From NCBI GenBank assembly GCA_025526995.1, contig JAHLKG010000004.1, positions 1,649,958-1,713,957 on the forward strand: a stretch of 64,000 nt of DNA, written 5' to 3'. How positions within the stretch are numbered: the first letter of the stretch is position 1; every line of letters starts with the position of its first letter. The position numbers and the translations under genes are program-made. Below, piece by piece: positions 33,180 to 42,571 of this stretch. The notes beneath the pieces were generated by a model. That model made no database searches. It worked only from the letters and a program-made list of their open reading frames with translations, and had not been told where the DNA came from. The stretch is from Powellomyces hirtus (lineage: Eukaryota; Chytridiomycota; Chytridiomycetes; Spizellomycetales; Powellomycetaceae).

Positions 33180-34583
33180 TTATTGACTACCCTTCCATTC
33201 CCATAAATGTTGTATCAGGTCTGCGCGCAACTGATGATGAAGCACAGAGTCACGCAATGTTTTTCTCCTTATTTGTTGCGATGTTTCTTTGCGACCGCCC
33301 AGAGAGATGTTAATGTCGGCAAAATCCTCTGCTATATCTTCCATTGCCGCATCTCCTTGATCCTCAATAATCATGTTGTGCAAAATCACACAGGTTTTCA
33401 TGATATTTCCCAGTTGCGCGCGATGCCATCCACGAGCGGGCCGTTGAATAATGTGCCACCGCGCTTGTAATGCTCCAAAGGCACGCTCTATGTCTTTGCG
33501 CACTGCCTCCTGCATTTGGGCAAAGAACTTCTTTTTTTCGCAGTCAGGCTGTGAAAACGTCTGCACAAACATCGCCCAAGGAGGGTATATTCCATCCACC
33601 AAATAATATCCTAGTAATGCTCTTTGTGAGTATATGCTATGCAGTATTGTACCACGCAATGCGCAGGTACGCACAACACATCACACAACGCACCTTGAGT
33701 GTATTAACGTCCATTAATCTCGTAATCAAGGTTTGGTGTGCAACCAGCCAGTTGGTCATCAAAGAGAGGGGAGCGGTCCAAGACATTAATGTCATTGTTA
33801 GCGCCGGGGATGCTGAAAAAGCAATGCCAAATTTGTAAATCGTAGGTTGCAACCGCTTCCAAAATAATCGTCGGAACCTTTTCCTTGCCTTGAAACTGAC
33901 CGGCCCACGCTCGAGGACAGTTCTTCCATGCCCAGTGCATGCAGTCCAGAGAACCAAGCAGTCCAGGAAAACCACGTTGCCTGTTGATCCGCAATATATG
34001 ATTTAGGTCATTTTGGTTTGGCGGTCTCAGGTAAGTAGCGGCATAGATGTGCACAATGGCAGCACAGAAGCGGTGTAATGCAACTGTTGCAGTAGCTTTG
34101 ACGCAGCGAACGTACTCGTCCACAGCATCTGCTGCAACACCGTAGGCGAGCATGCGTAGTGCGGCAGTAAGCTTTTGTTCGGATGACAGACCAGTAAGTC
34201 CTGTACAGTCACGACGCTATTGCAGAATTTGTGATTAATACAAACATACTGCGTGGCCACGTACTGCGTGGCCAACGGGTACTTAGTAGCGTACTTACTG
34301 GTTTAAAGTAGCGGTCACTTTTGCACAGATCTGCTTGGATACGCAGGAAAAGCTGACGTGACATTCGGAAGCGGCGCCTGAAATCCTTTTCACTGTAGAT
34401 GCAATCAGCGCTGAAATAGTCTCGAATTAGACGCTCTTGTCCGAGTGCCCTAAGGCGGTCACAATTGCAGAGGCGCTTTCTTGCTGTTTTTCTTTCCACA
34501 TCTTCTTTTTGTTCCAGTCTCCGTTGTAAAATGCGCCTACCCCACTGCCTTGTATCGTACTTGGCCCAGAGTTTGTCAAGCAT
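33180..34583 (-). CDS. PIF/Harbinger DDE transposase
   Basis: Three exons: 34583-34299, 34216-33709, 33619-33180; about 410 residues, all phases consistent (donors GTAAGT and GTTAAT). Family signatures of the plant-type Harbinger transposase: LFLRIQADLC in exon 1; GLTGLSSEQKLTAALRMLAY at the start of exon 2; first Asp in GSLDCMHW (about residue 186); second Asp in ANNDINVLDRS (about 237); YYLVDGIYPPW; and Glu in KDIERAFGALQARW (about 309). HNMIIEDQ near the end also fits. All catalytic residues are present and there are no stops. The GTTAAT donor of intron 2 is unusual and should be confirmed. It cuts and pastes the element with the help of the Myb-like partner. Confidence 0.92.
34244..34275. 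repeat. TACTGCGTGG repeats in intron 1 of the transposase gene
   Basis: Two adjacent copies (ATACTGCGTGGCC and GTACTGCGTGGCC) on the plus strand, matching those in the Myb-like gene's intron about 2.1 kb away in the same element. Confidence 0.75.
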
Positions 34584-34692
34584 TCTTGACTGGTCTATTT
34601 GGGCATTACATAAGAAAGTAAAGCGAGAAATAGCGTCAACGTGTAGGTTGGCAAGTGGGAACTTTAAAAATTCGGGGTTTCACACGTGACTG

Positions 34693-34729
34693 CTGTGCCA
34701 CAATTAAATGCCTGCCGTTAAAGATGCTC
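34693..34729 (-). repeat. Right terminal inverted repeat of the Harbinger element
   Basis: Complement of the left repeat, ending GATGCTC directly before the TGA target copy. Confidence 0.9.
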
Positions 34730-34966
34730 TGAAAATCGCATCGAACGCGTCCCTCAAAAACTCGAAATGGAGATGCTCCGTGACAGCGTGTTCTGCCATC
34801 TGAAAAATTTCTCTGCGTGACTCTCTCGCTCTTCCTCGGGTGTTGCATCAAGAGCGTCTTAAATTGGTAGAGCACTTCCAACCAATTATCCCATGAGGGG
34901 AATTTGTCGTCCGCAAAGTAGCGGGTGAGGGTTGGAAATTCGAGCGAGTAAATAAATGTAGCTCAT

Positions 34967-35463
34967 GTGTGTGATGGGTGAATGGAGAAGATCTTGAAAA
35001 GATGATGGAAAAGCAGGTCGGCTACTGTACGTTAAATCGGGCCAACGCGTTTTCATGTCCTTAAGACTGCAATGAACGCGCCCGAACGCGTAAGGATGAC
35101 ACAACCCCTTCGCTGCCGGCAACGAGAGCAAAACATAGCATCCAGAAAGGTGGACTGCTCCAAGTCCCGTACGTAGTTTGAGAATATAATTTCCACGCTT
35201 CAGACGTTTTCTGTAAGAGCGTCAAAATCCAGTTTGCGTGCTTTTAATCCATTATCGTCCCCTTCAACCTGGGAATTGATAATGTTTCGCCTTAGAAAGA
35301 TGGATGGACTAACTAAGGAAAATATATAGAGAACCAGGCGTAAACATTAAAATAGTAGGAAAGATAGAAACCACACCATTACGCCGTTTCTCACGCCTCA
35401 AGCGAATGATCCCCTGACACCACACCGTGCAGGCAACAACACAAATAGCAGTCCCAAAACGTG
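34967..35463. other. Intergenic spacer
   Basis: About 500 bp between the interrupted minus-strand exon and the next minus-strand gene. It may hold an upstream exon of the interrupted gene, but none can be defined. Confidence 0.4.
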
Positions 35464-37092
35464 TTACCGGAGTTCATGTTCTGTCGCAACTAATTCCATG
35501 CCTTCCTCGGGCCGCATCTCCATCACGTCCTCGATAACGTTACCCTTGACGAGTGTGACCGCCTCTCCCTTGTGGACCAGCCATACATCGCAATTTTTTT
35601 CAAAGGCCCCCTGACAACTATCCAATCTTCGCGGGTTCAGTCCGGCTTCCTTGATGGCCAGACCGGCCCATTCGACCGCGCTCACCGGGATCAGTCCCAG
35701 TTTGGTTCCAAGTGATGGCCCGACGGAGTAAAACACCACGGCGAGATAGAGGAGAATGAAACCAATCACCACCACGGGTATAATGACGACCACAGTGCCA
35801 AAATATGAAAGAATCGAACACGGAACAGCGAAGGATGCAGGCACGAGGTAGTCGTCAGCTTTCAAGTCGGTGCCCACAGATAGGAACATCCGAATGAGTA
35901 AATCCACCGGGTCCGTTTCAGGATGCTGGGGTTCCGTGGATGATTGCAAGGCGTTTCGAACATTGATATTCCATTCTTTTGTCAATTTGTCGGTCAGGTA
36001 TGTCGCAAATCGGTCAACGTAGGGAAGATTCATTTCCCCCCATTGAGAAACTACCGCGGTGTTCCTGAGAGAGACCTTGCATAGCAAAGCCGGAGCTGGG
36101 CTGGGAGTGGTGTATGGGACTCGAATGTCTCCGCCATCTAGTCGGCCAAGAGTAAGAGGGCTGGCTAGTTGCTCGTATAGGTTGATGAGCAAGATGTTGA
36201 ATGAAGTTGGTGACTCTGGCCATGAAGCCAGATAGTGCAGATCAAAATGGGTAGCGCAGTTGGCCAACACGTCTAATTCACAGGGCTGCATATATCGTCC
36301 ATGCCGAAGATCGAACCGGATATTGGCAAATGGAACAGAGGGATCCAAACTCTGCACGGGATGGGCTCCAGTCTGGGTTGACCACCCGGCCACCGCAAAC
36401 GCGTCGGACCGAATTCCCAACGAGACATTCACGCTAAATTTGAACGTGGTTTCTGTGGGTTCACAGGCGATCAATCCCGCCATCAAATTTCGGTCGTAGC
36501 GCCATAAAGGATCATGTACAATAACTCCGGGTATGTGACCCTTTGGGATTTCGGCCGAGTCGTAGAGAGACTCGATGACGCGAGTGTAATCGGTATGGTT
36601 GTAGAATTGAGCCCCAGTCATGCTAACCAGCCGTGATGGAACAGCAGGACGATCCTGCACTCCGCAATTCTCTTTCGCCTTTGTGGTGTTCACAAGTAGC
36701 AAACCACCTAGAATGATATAGGAGCAAACAAAGCTTAACGAAAAAGTGCGTTACGGGTCCCTCGGGAAAAACAGAACAGTAAACTTACCCCCATAATCAA
36801 TCAGATAGGCACTCAACAGCACCAGTGCTATCAATCCACATCTAAGCGTTTCTCGGCCAGTCAAAAACTTCATCTCCACCAGTCTCCCCGTGACGGCCAG
36901 CGTTCCAACTTTCACTTCCCCCGCGACATGTAGTTTCCAAGCGGCCCGCACTCGTCGCATCGTCTCTATCAAGTTCCAAGCAAACCACCAACAGCCGATT
37001 GATACAAATCTAGCAAAAGTGACAGCTGCGGCGGGGCCTAAATCCCAAAAGGCAACGCCCTCAGAGATAAATCGGATTGTTGGGAAGCCCAT
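35464..37092 (-). CDS. Membrane protein with large ectodomain, unknown function
   Basis: Two exons, 37092-36789 and 36707-35464; a GTAAGT donor and TTCTAG acceptor give phase-correct joining and 515 residues. Not recognised as a known family. A hydrophobic segment spans the exon junction (LIALVLLSAYLIDYG, then GLLLV), followed by about 280 hydrophilic residues with several possible N-glycosylation sites. A strong membrane segment comes near the C-terminus (FGTVVVIIPVVVIGFILLYL) with a tail of about 90 residues that is probably cytosolic. The N-terminal 85 residues contain another moderately hydrophobic stretch (AAAVTFARFVSIGCWWFAW). This layout suits a surface receptor-like or sensor protein, but nothing in the sequence proves that. 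Confidence 0.7.
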
Positions 37093-39540
37093 TTTGCCGC
37101 ACAGCGTTTGCTTTTGACAGAAGGTAAGTACGTTAACCCTCTCCCACTTTGCCAGTGCGTAGGGAGGGATTCTCCAGAAGCGATATTGCTTTCCGAGTCC
37201 TTAGGCAGCAACCCTAAATGGAAAGAAAAAATGTCTTCCGAGATACGCACGCACAAAGCTGCAAAAATGAATGCTGCTATAGATACTCATGGTGGTGCGA
37301 TAGAGGAAGATGAAATGGCGCGTTGCGTTTCGATGTGAAGTCCCCATATCTCCCGGCTCATGCACACCAACTCTAACTTCCTGGCATCGGAGACTGATCG
37401 TGGCGCCGATAATTGGAAACGGGCTTGATGGGCATGCTTTCCCCATAGAGAGACACCCGACACTTATTTCGGCCACCATTGCCGGCATCACCTTTCCTCG
37501 CGGCGGTGTCCTCATGTTTGCCTTTACCCGTTCTTTAAGGATTTCGGAAGTTAATCCCGACCCTCGAGGAACACTACTCGGCAGTCGACAAATAGGTCCA
37601 ATACAACGAGGTTACATGCTTCTAAAATGGTAACTTAGCGCTAACGACAGGAGCTATGTTGTATGCTAGGCAAGCCCTGCATCTTGCGGACCACATCTAC
37701 TTGCAGACACAGGCACTCCCTTGATCACGGCAGAGAGTGACTCGCTCGATAGTGCGTCATAGCGCCGCAACACTCGCCGCGAAATATACTCGATCCCGCA
37801 TCGGGGGTTGTCGGTATTTCACAAAGGTGCGTTGGTTAGATTCTACCCCAGTCTTTGAGCGAAGGAAAAGGTTGCACGATGGGGTGGGCCCGCTCTGGTC
37901 GCTTCTCTCTCGTTCAGAGAGATACCACATCCCCGTCGGCCTGTAATTTCGTTGGTGCAAGCACTCGGGAGGTTCATGTAGGAGCTCGCCGGCCGTCAGG
38001 ATCGCGAGCTCTATGGGAGAGGATGCCAGAGGACTATATCATTGCCTCTGGGTCAGCGGGGCCTTGGCGAGCTCACGCTGCAGCACTTTTGGTCTAGCTC
38101 CTACAATTCTTGGTGCATATACTCTCCGTCGGCCTGTAATCTCGACTCCATCATTTGATGCGCTCGGGAGGTTCACGTAGGGACCGCCGGCCGTCAGGAT
38201 CGCGAGTCTCATATGATAGGATGCCAGAGGACTATATCATTGCCTTTGGGTCTGCATGCACTCAGCGCAAGACGACTTCACATGAGTCAAGATACGTGGC
38301 GCATATTTGACTAAACATACATTCTCGATTTCTTTCTGTATGGCCTCCTCTTGTGAACGATGACGTCAAATTTGGAGGCGATCTACACCTTCCGGGTCTG
38401 CTCCGGGCGCTCTCCAAATGAGGGACGATCGCCAAATAGCGCAACTAATCAGGTTTGGACCATTACCGAACAGTGTAAGTGATTGTAGTCCTCATCAGGC
38501 AGCGGCATTCGAGGCTTGTTCCCGCCGCCTTGCGGCTCTGTCCGTGCACATGCGGCTCACCCCTTCTTCCAGCCGCCGCTTTCCACGCGGAGCAGCCGCG
38601 GGCGGTTGGGATACTTGCCCAGGTCTCTGTCGATCGATACTTGTCTCCGTTGCCCCTGAGAGAAAATCCAAAATCAGTCCCGATAGCTGGTGAGCACGGG
38701 GAGGCGTCGGTCGCTGCACCCTCGAGCTTCGGGATGAACGAGATGTTGATGTCTCCGTCGATGCGGAGTGTGGAAGGCCCGTCTTGCGGAACTTAACGTT
38801 GGTGCTTAGGGTGTGAGCTCCGCGCGGGATGTAGAGATCGCTTCAAGGGTGTGGCGCTCGCAGTCGTAGTACGTCTTGTAGATAGCATGTCCGATGTCCT
38901 CGCCGGGCTTGAGGTCCGGGATCGTGCATCGTCGCACGGCGCTGGGCGCTGCGGAAACCAGTGCAGATCCTGCCGCGGCTAGACGGTCAGGAGTCGGAGG
39001 AAAGTAAGGTCATTGTTTTTTTTTTTGTAGGATCAAAGCGGGGAGGATGGTCGGAAGTGAGTGCTTGCGGCGGTTGATGAGAAGCTGGGGGAATATCCAC
39101 TTCCAGCGGCCTTTCAAAGACCATGCAGCGTTCGCGCGGCGGGCATTCTCCGCAAAGCCCAGGCTGTGAACCCCGTCACGAGACCTGACCCCTAACCTCC
39201 TCCACCCCCCCCCCCCCCCCCCCGCCACACCTCATTTTCAATGTACAAAAGCCCTCTCTGTAGGCCGCGTCATGCGGAACTTTTACTTTGAGCCTCGACA
39301 GGGGTGGTATCCTAAGCCCGCCGGCCGAGCAACCGTCGAGCTTTCGAAAACGAAGCCTCGACATCCCATCCTTTGTCAATTATCTTTTTTTTTTTGTCTT
39401 TTCCTTCTGCAACGATTCTGAAAACCATCAGTTCCAAAGGTGCGATGTGATCTGAGCGACGGATCTCTCCTCCGAGTTTCAAATAGCACGCCCCACCTCG
39501 TGTCTTGCTTCCCCTTCCAACAGTTGTCCTCGTTTTCACC
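37093..39540. other. Gene-poor degraded stretch
   Basis: About 2.4 kb with no intact gene. It includes a diverged direct repeat (37932-38253), a T10 run near 39015 and a run of about 20 C at 39206. On the minus strand 38690-38975 keeps coding-like fragments (for example IPDLKPGEDIGHAIYKTYYD, then CERHTLEA), probably a decayed gene I cannot name. Confidence 0.5.
37932..38253. repeat. Diverged direct repeat
   Basis: Two blocks of about 125 bp (37932-38054 and 38126-38253). They share CGTCGGCCTGTAAT, CTCGGGAGGTTCA.GTAGG, GCCGGCCGTCAGGATCGCGAG and GATGCCAGAGGACTATATCA. Origin unknown. Confidence 0.75.
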
Positions 39541-40415
39541 ATGGTCTCTGTGGCCGAGTTCGCGAGCGTCGTTGCGGCCGCCACCTGGGCCGTCAGCGTT
39601 ACTGCCGCTCCCACCAATGGCTCGAAGGCTTTTTTCACCACGAAAGCCGGGTCCGATGCCTTCGACTACCCGTACTACTCCAGCGATGTGCCCATCCTCA
39701 AGACCAACACCAAAATCACCATCGTAAGTGGAACAGTGTGTGTGACAGCGCTCCCGCGCCATCTCTTCCCTACTGTTTCCCCCACCCACAACCAACTAGC
39801 CCTAGAACCCCGACAGTGGCAGATGGGACGACTGTCTCAGCGAAGTTACCGTCACCGTGCATATCGCAGTGCGCAACAAAGGCAGCAAGACCGTCGGCGT
39901 GCACTACGCGAGCGCTTGGATCGACGGTGGCGGCCTCATCAAGACCCACGATCTCGCCGCCACTTACGTTCGAGCGCTCGACAGCGGCTTTGGGCTGCGG
40001 CAAACGCAATTCGACGGTTCCCAATGGACGTCCAACCGATCGCCTCGAGTTTTCCAACAGACTACCGCGAGCAACCTGATTTTTCACGTGACTCCGGCGT
40101 CTCCTACAGCTCACAGACGAAGAACGTTTTCCTTACCGGATCCGCGGACATCTACGCCTTCGACTGGACGAAGGACACGACAAACGGTGCTGTCATAGTG
40201 GTTGGACGACGAACAATTGGAATGCCTCCTAGAGCTTCCCTGCCGCCTTTGCTGGCAACAACACGGTTGCTTGGAACATCCCGGTCGCAGCGGACGCCGC
40301 ACACCTTCCTGCCAATGTCACTTTTTGCCTGCAATACGACTCTTCAAACAATGTGTTTACATGGAACAGCAACAAGCAGAACAAGCAGTACAACCTCTAC
40401 CCCGCTCTCATGTAA
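39541..40415 (+). pseudogene. Secreted carbohydrate-binding (CBM21-like) protein, disrupted
   Basis: Exon 1 (39541-39723) encodes a clear signal peptide (MVSVAEFASVVAAATWAVSV, then TAAPTNGS) and ends at a GTAAGT donor; exon 2 starts at 39806 in phase (NPDSGRWDDCLSEVTVTVHI). The frame breaks near 40088, continues in another frame as DSGVSYSSQTKNVFLTGSAD, and shifts again near 40200. A third frame has one TAG and ends with NNTVAWNIPVAAD, then VTFCLQYDSSNNVFTWNSNK and YNLYPALM. The closing pattern resembles CBM21 starch-binding modules (aromatic and Asn-rich end), a low-certainty family call. At least two shifts and one stop make it a pseudogene unless the sequence has errors. Confidence 0.6.
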
Positions 40416-40484
40416 GTCCCGAACTGTTCCGGCCCCTTACTATAAAACCGGGGCGGGTTGGGGCACCTGCCCCGCGCGTCCGAT

Positions 40485-40676
40485 TCACGCGTAAGGGTTG
40501 GCTTCTGAAAACTTAACAAACGCCGCTCCGCAGGCGGCCAAATATTTTTTGTATTCATCGTAGTCCGCCAATGGCCGCTCCTCCAGGAATTCTGTGGGGG
40601 TGAGGGCCGTACACATGATGCTGGGAGGTTTTAGATGGAGAGAAAGGAGCAGTGCCGCGCACACTAGCACCTTCAT
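40485..40676 (-). CDS. Small secreted peptide with TEFLEE/PLADY motif
   Basis: A 63-residue frame starting MKVLVCAALLLSLHLKP, a good signal peptide with likely cleavage after the hydrophobic core. The mature part carries TPTEFLEERPLADYDEYKKY and ends FSEANPYA. A related segment occurs at 21755-21855, so this is a repeated family rather than a chance frame. It lies 70 bp from the end of the CBM21-like pseudogene, convergent with it. The ATG at 40676 is chosen because it starts the hydrophobic core, although the frame stays open upstream. It may be the first exon of a longer protein. Function unknown. Confidence 0.5.
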   Translation of the reverse strand: MKVLVCAALLLSLHLKPPSIMCTALTPTEFLEERPLADYDEYKKYLAACGAAFVKFSEANPYA

Positions 40677-41629
40677 GCGGACGCCTGTCCAATGGATGTC
40701 GTCGCGACAAAGGCCGTCCACGTGACATGCGCCAGGGAGACACGCCATCAAATCCTCTCCCTGTGATTTCATTATCCCAACAAACGGTCGCTTCCCCTCA
40801 GCATCCACATCGCCATCTAATCCTCTCCCTGTGCATTCACATATCCCAACGACCTCTCGCGGGGTCGCTTCCCCGTCAGCATCCACATCGCCCGCGTGTT
40901 GCACTCAGTGAATTGTCATGATGGATCACTGCCCCTCCCCTTATTAAACGCACGGCAGTCGTTTTCTGCGCAATCAGTCATTCTGAGGTACGTGAGCACG
41001 AGTCATCAGAGTTACAGACCAGGCTACAGAGAGCTGGGGCAGCTACTGGAAGGTCCCCTCGATGGTAAAGAGGCGATCTGGAAGGTCCCCTCGATGGTAA
41101 AGAGGCGATCCGTCTTGTGACATGGTTTCCGCTCGCAAGAGCCGTGACACATGTCCCGGTTTAAAACCGCACGGTCTTGGTCAATATGAACCATGCCAAT
41201 CAAATGCAGGAGGACCTGATAGGGCCGAACCGTAGTACGGCCCAGGAAAGGTTCGGCCGGGGCGGTCCCCCGGGTTTATCCCAGCGTCACTTAGCTCCTG
41301 GCGCGGTCATCGCTGCACACCAGCAGAGAGATCGGCCGGGGCGGTACCCTGGGTTTATCCCAGCGTCACTTAGCTCCTGGCGCGGTCATCACTAGCACAC
41401 CAGCAGAGAGATCGGCCGGGGCGGTACCCTGGGTTGATCCCGGCGTCACTTAGCTCCTGGCGCGGTCATCGCTAGCACACCTGCTGGTGTGCAGCCATAA
41501 CACTCGTCCCCAGGCCTGTAGGAGAACTTTCTCGAAGCGTTGATTGGCTGGCGGGGACAGAGCTACCATGTGTTGGACGACATTTACAACCAAACTAATA
41601 CAGCTTTTCTCATTCCTTGCCATGCGAAG
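40677..41629. other. Gene-less stretch with tandem repeats
   Basis: About 950 bp. It contains a 32-bp tandem duplication at 41046-41109 (unit starting CTGGAAGGTCCCC) and the 79-80-bp array at 41251-41481. No gene seen. Confidence 0.5.
41251..41492. repeat. 79-80-bp tandem repeat ending in a hairpin
   Basis: Three copies of a unit containing CGGCCGGGGCGGT, TTTATCCCAGCGTCACTTAG and GCGCGGTCATC, at 41254, 41333 and 41413. The array ends in a perfect hairpin, GCACACC-TGCT-GGTGTGC (41475-41492), whose left arm is also part of the repeat unit. Confidence 0.85.
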
Positions 41630-42571
41630 AAAAATACCCCAAAGTCCTCGCTTCGACTCCGAAATAAATGGAACCTGACCATTTAACGAGATGAAGTACC
41701 GCATGGGCAGCCGCTGGTTCTTCGTCAAAGAGGACTGACTGGGACTACGATTTTATCAAGGTCATTATTGTCACCGGTGACCACTCAGTGACTGCAGAGG
41801 TTCGCTTCCGCGCTTGATGCCGGCCGTTCTCTTCTCTGACAGTAAGACCGTTCACCTTTCCCCTTAAGGAACGGAGCCGACCAGTTCGAGGCGCTGGCGC
41901 CGGGTCGAAGTGCCTACTACTGGAATGTGATGCTCTGCCAGATGTTTAACCTCTTTGCGTGCAATACCCGTTACCGCAAGCCGTTCGGTCGGTACCAGTT
42001 CAGAAGCTCAAAGACGTTCGCTTGCGTCCTGTGCGGTGGACTGTTCACTACCATCATCGTCTATGCGCCTCCATTCAATGGAAGGAACCGCACATGGGGC
42101 CCTCAGCACGGAGAGTCCTGAGAATACCAACGTTAATCAGGCCAACATTAACTAGAAAAATTATATCCAACCAGTTGCGTTCGCGACATCGTATCACATG
42201 CTCCCTCTCTTTTGGCTTTCGGGATTCCTGGGCGGTTCACTTGTCATCATGTATTCCGCTCTGAGGAAGCTGATTGTTCGCAAGTACTTTCCGGTGCTAC
42301 GGAACAAGGACATCGACGGACTTATGATGCACCCCACCCGCTGGGTAAGCATTGGCGTTCCTTCCTTGTCGTTTGGGGACGGGTAACACTTAATATTGTT
42401 TTCGGAGTAGCCTAATACCTTTGCCGTCTGCAGTTGAGCGTGGAACGAAAGAAGCCGCAGCAAACCGCAAACAAGCCCCCAACGGGTACAGGGCACAAGA
42501 CCCGGGACACACGGGCAAAGAGTTTCAAGCAACGAAAGAGAGAGTGGCGAGGGGTAGGGGGATGCGCGTAG
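41630..42571 (+). pseudogene. Remnant of a type IIC (Na+/K+-type) P-type ATPase
   Basis: Scattered pieces of one animal-like cation ATPase in the right order. Around 41630-41700 are N-domain fragments (KYPKV and KWNLTI, with stops and shifts). 41761-41800 reads VIIVTGDHSVTAE, the hinge motif before the P-domain. 41870-42121 reads ALAPGRSAYYWNVMLCQMFN, then TTIIVYAPPFN (membrane helices 8-9). 42175-42344 reads LPLFWLSGFLGGSLVIMYSA, then LRKLIVRKYFP (helix 10). A final exon at 42434-42571 gives a basic tail after a GTAAGC...CTGCAG intron. The region between the hinge and helix 8 is missing. Distinct from the ENA-type ATPase at 47-51 kb. Clearly non-functional. Confidence 0.65.

Larger units (their letters stand above)
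31159..34729. mobile_element. PIF/Harbinger DNA transposon, apparently intact
   Basis: A 3571-bp element bounded by about 37-bp terminal inverted repeats starting GAGCATCTTTAACGGCAGGC (one internal mismatch) and flanked by the 3-bp target duplication TGA (31156-31158 and 34730-34732). It holds a Myb/SANT-like gene on the plus strand and, on the minus strand, a small spliced gene and a DDE transposase gene. All three have uninterrupted frames with consistent introns and the transposase has its three acidic residues, so this copy could be active. Confidence 0.95.
30996..34966 (-). pseudogene. Unrecognised gene exon split by the Harbinger insertion
   Basis: Minus-strand flanks of the Harbinger element form one reading frame when the element and one TGA target copy are removed. 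The upstream part runs from about 34956 to 34730 (RYFADDKFPSWDNWLEVLY, then SDGRTRCHGASPFRVFEGRV). It continues at 31155 (HHRDLRIQQKRSDLGFRWP, RCTKCSNTGPLRPQLSYR) to a TAG at 30996-30998. No start codon is visible in this frame, so an upstream exon is likely. The stop is only 5 bp from the target duplication of the Ty3/gypsy element. A CxxC pair suggests a zinc-binding protein, possibly from an older transposon or a zinc-finger family. Function unknown. Confidence 0.55.

Noticed and set aside
39206..39225. Run of about 20 C as a functional element
   Set aside because: Homopolymer runs of C also occur near 52890; they look like simple repeats or assembly-sensitive tracts.
39010..39795. Minus-strand frames of 100-140 codons upstream of the CBM21-like pseudogene
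   Set aside because: They run antisense through its signal-peptide exon and a poly-C tract and have no domain.
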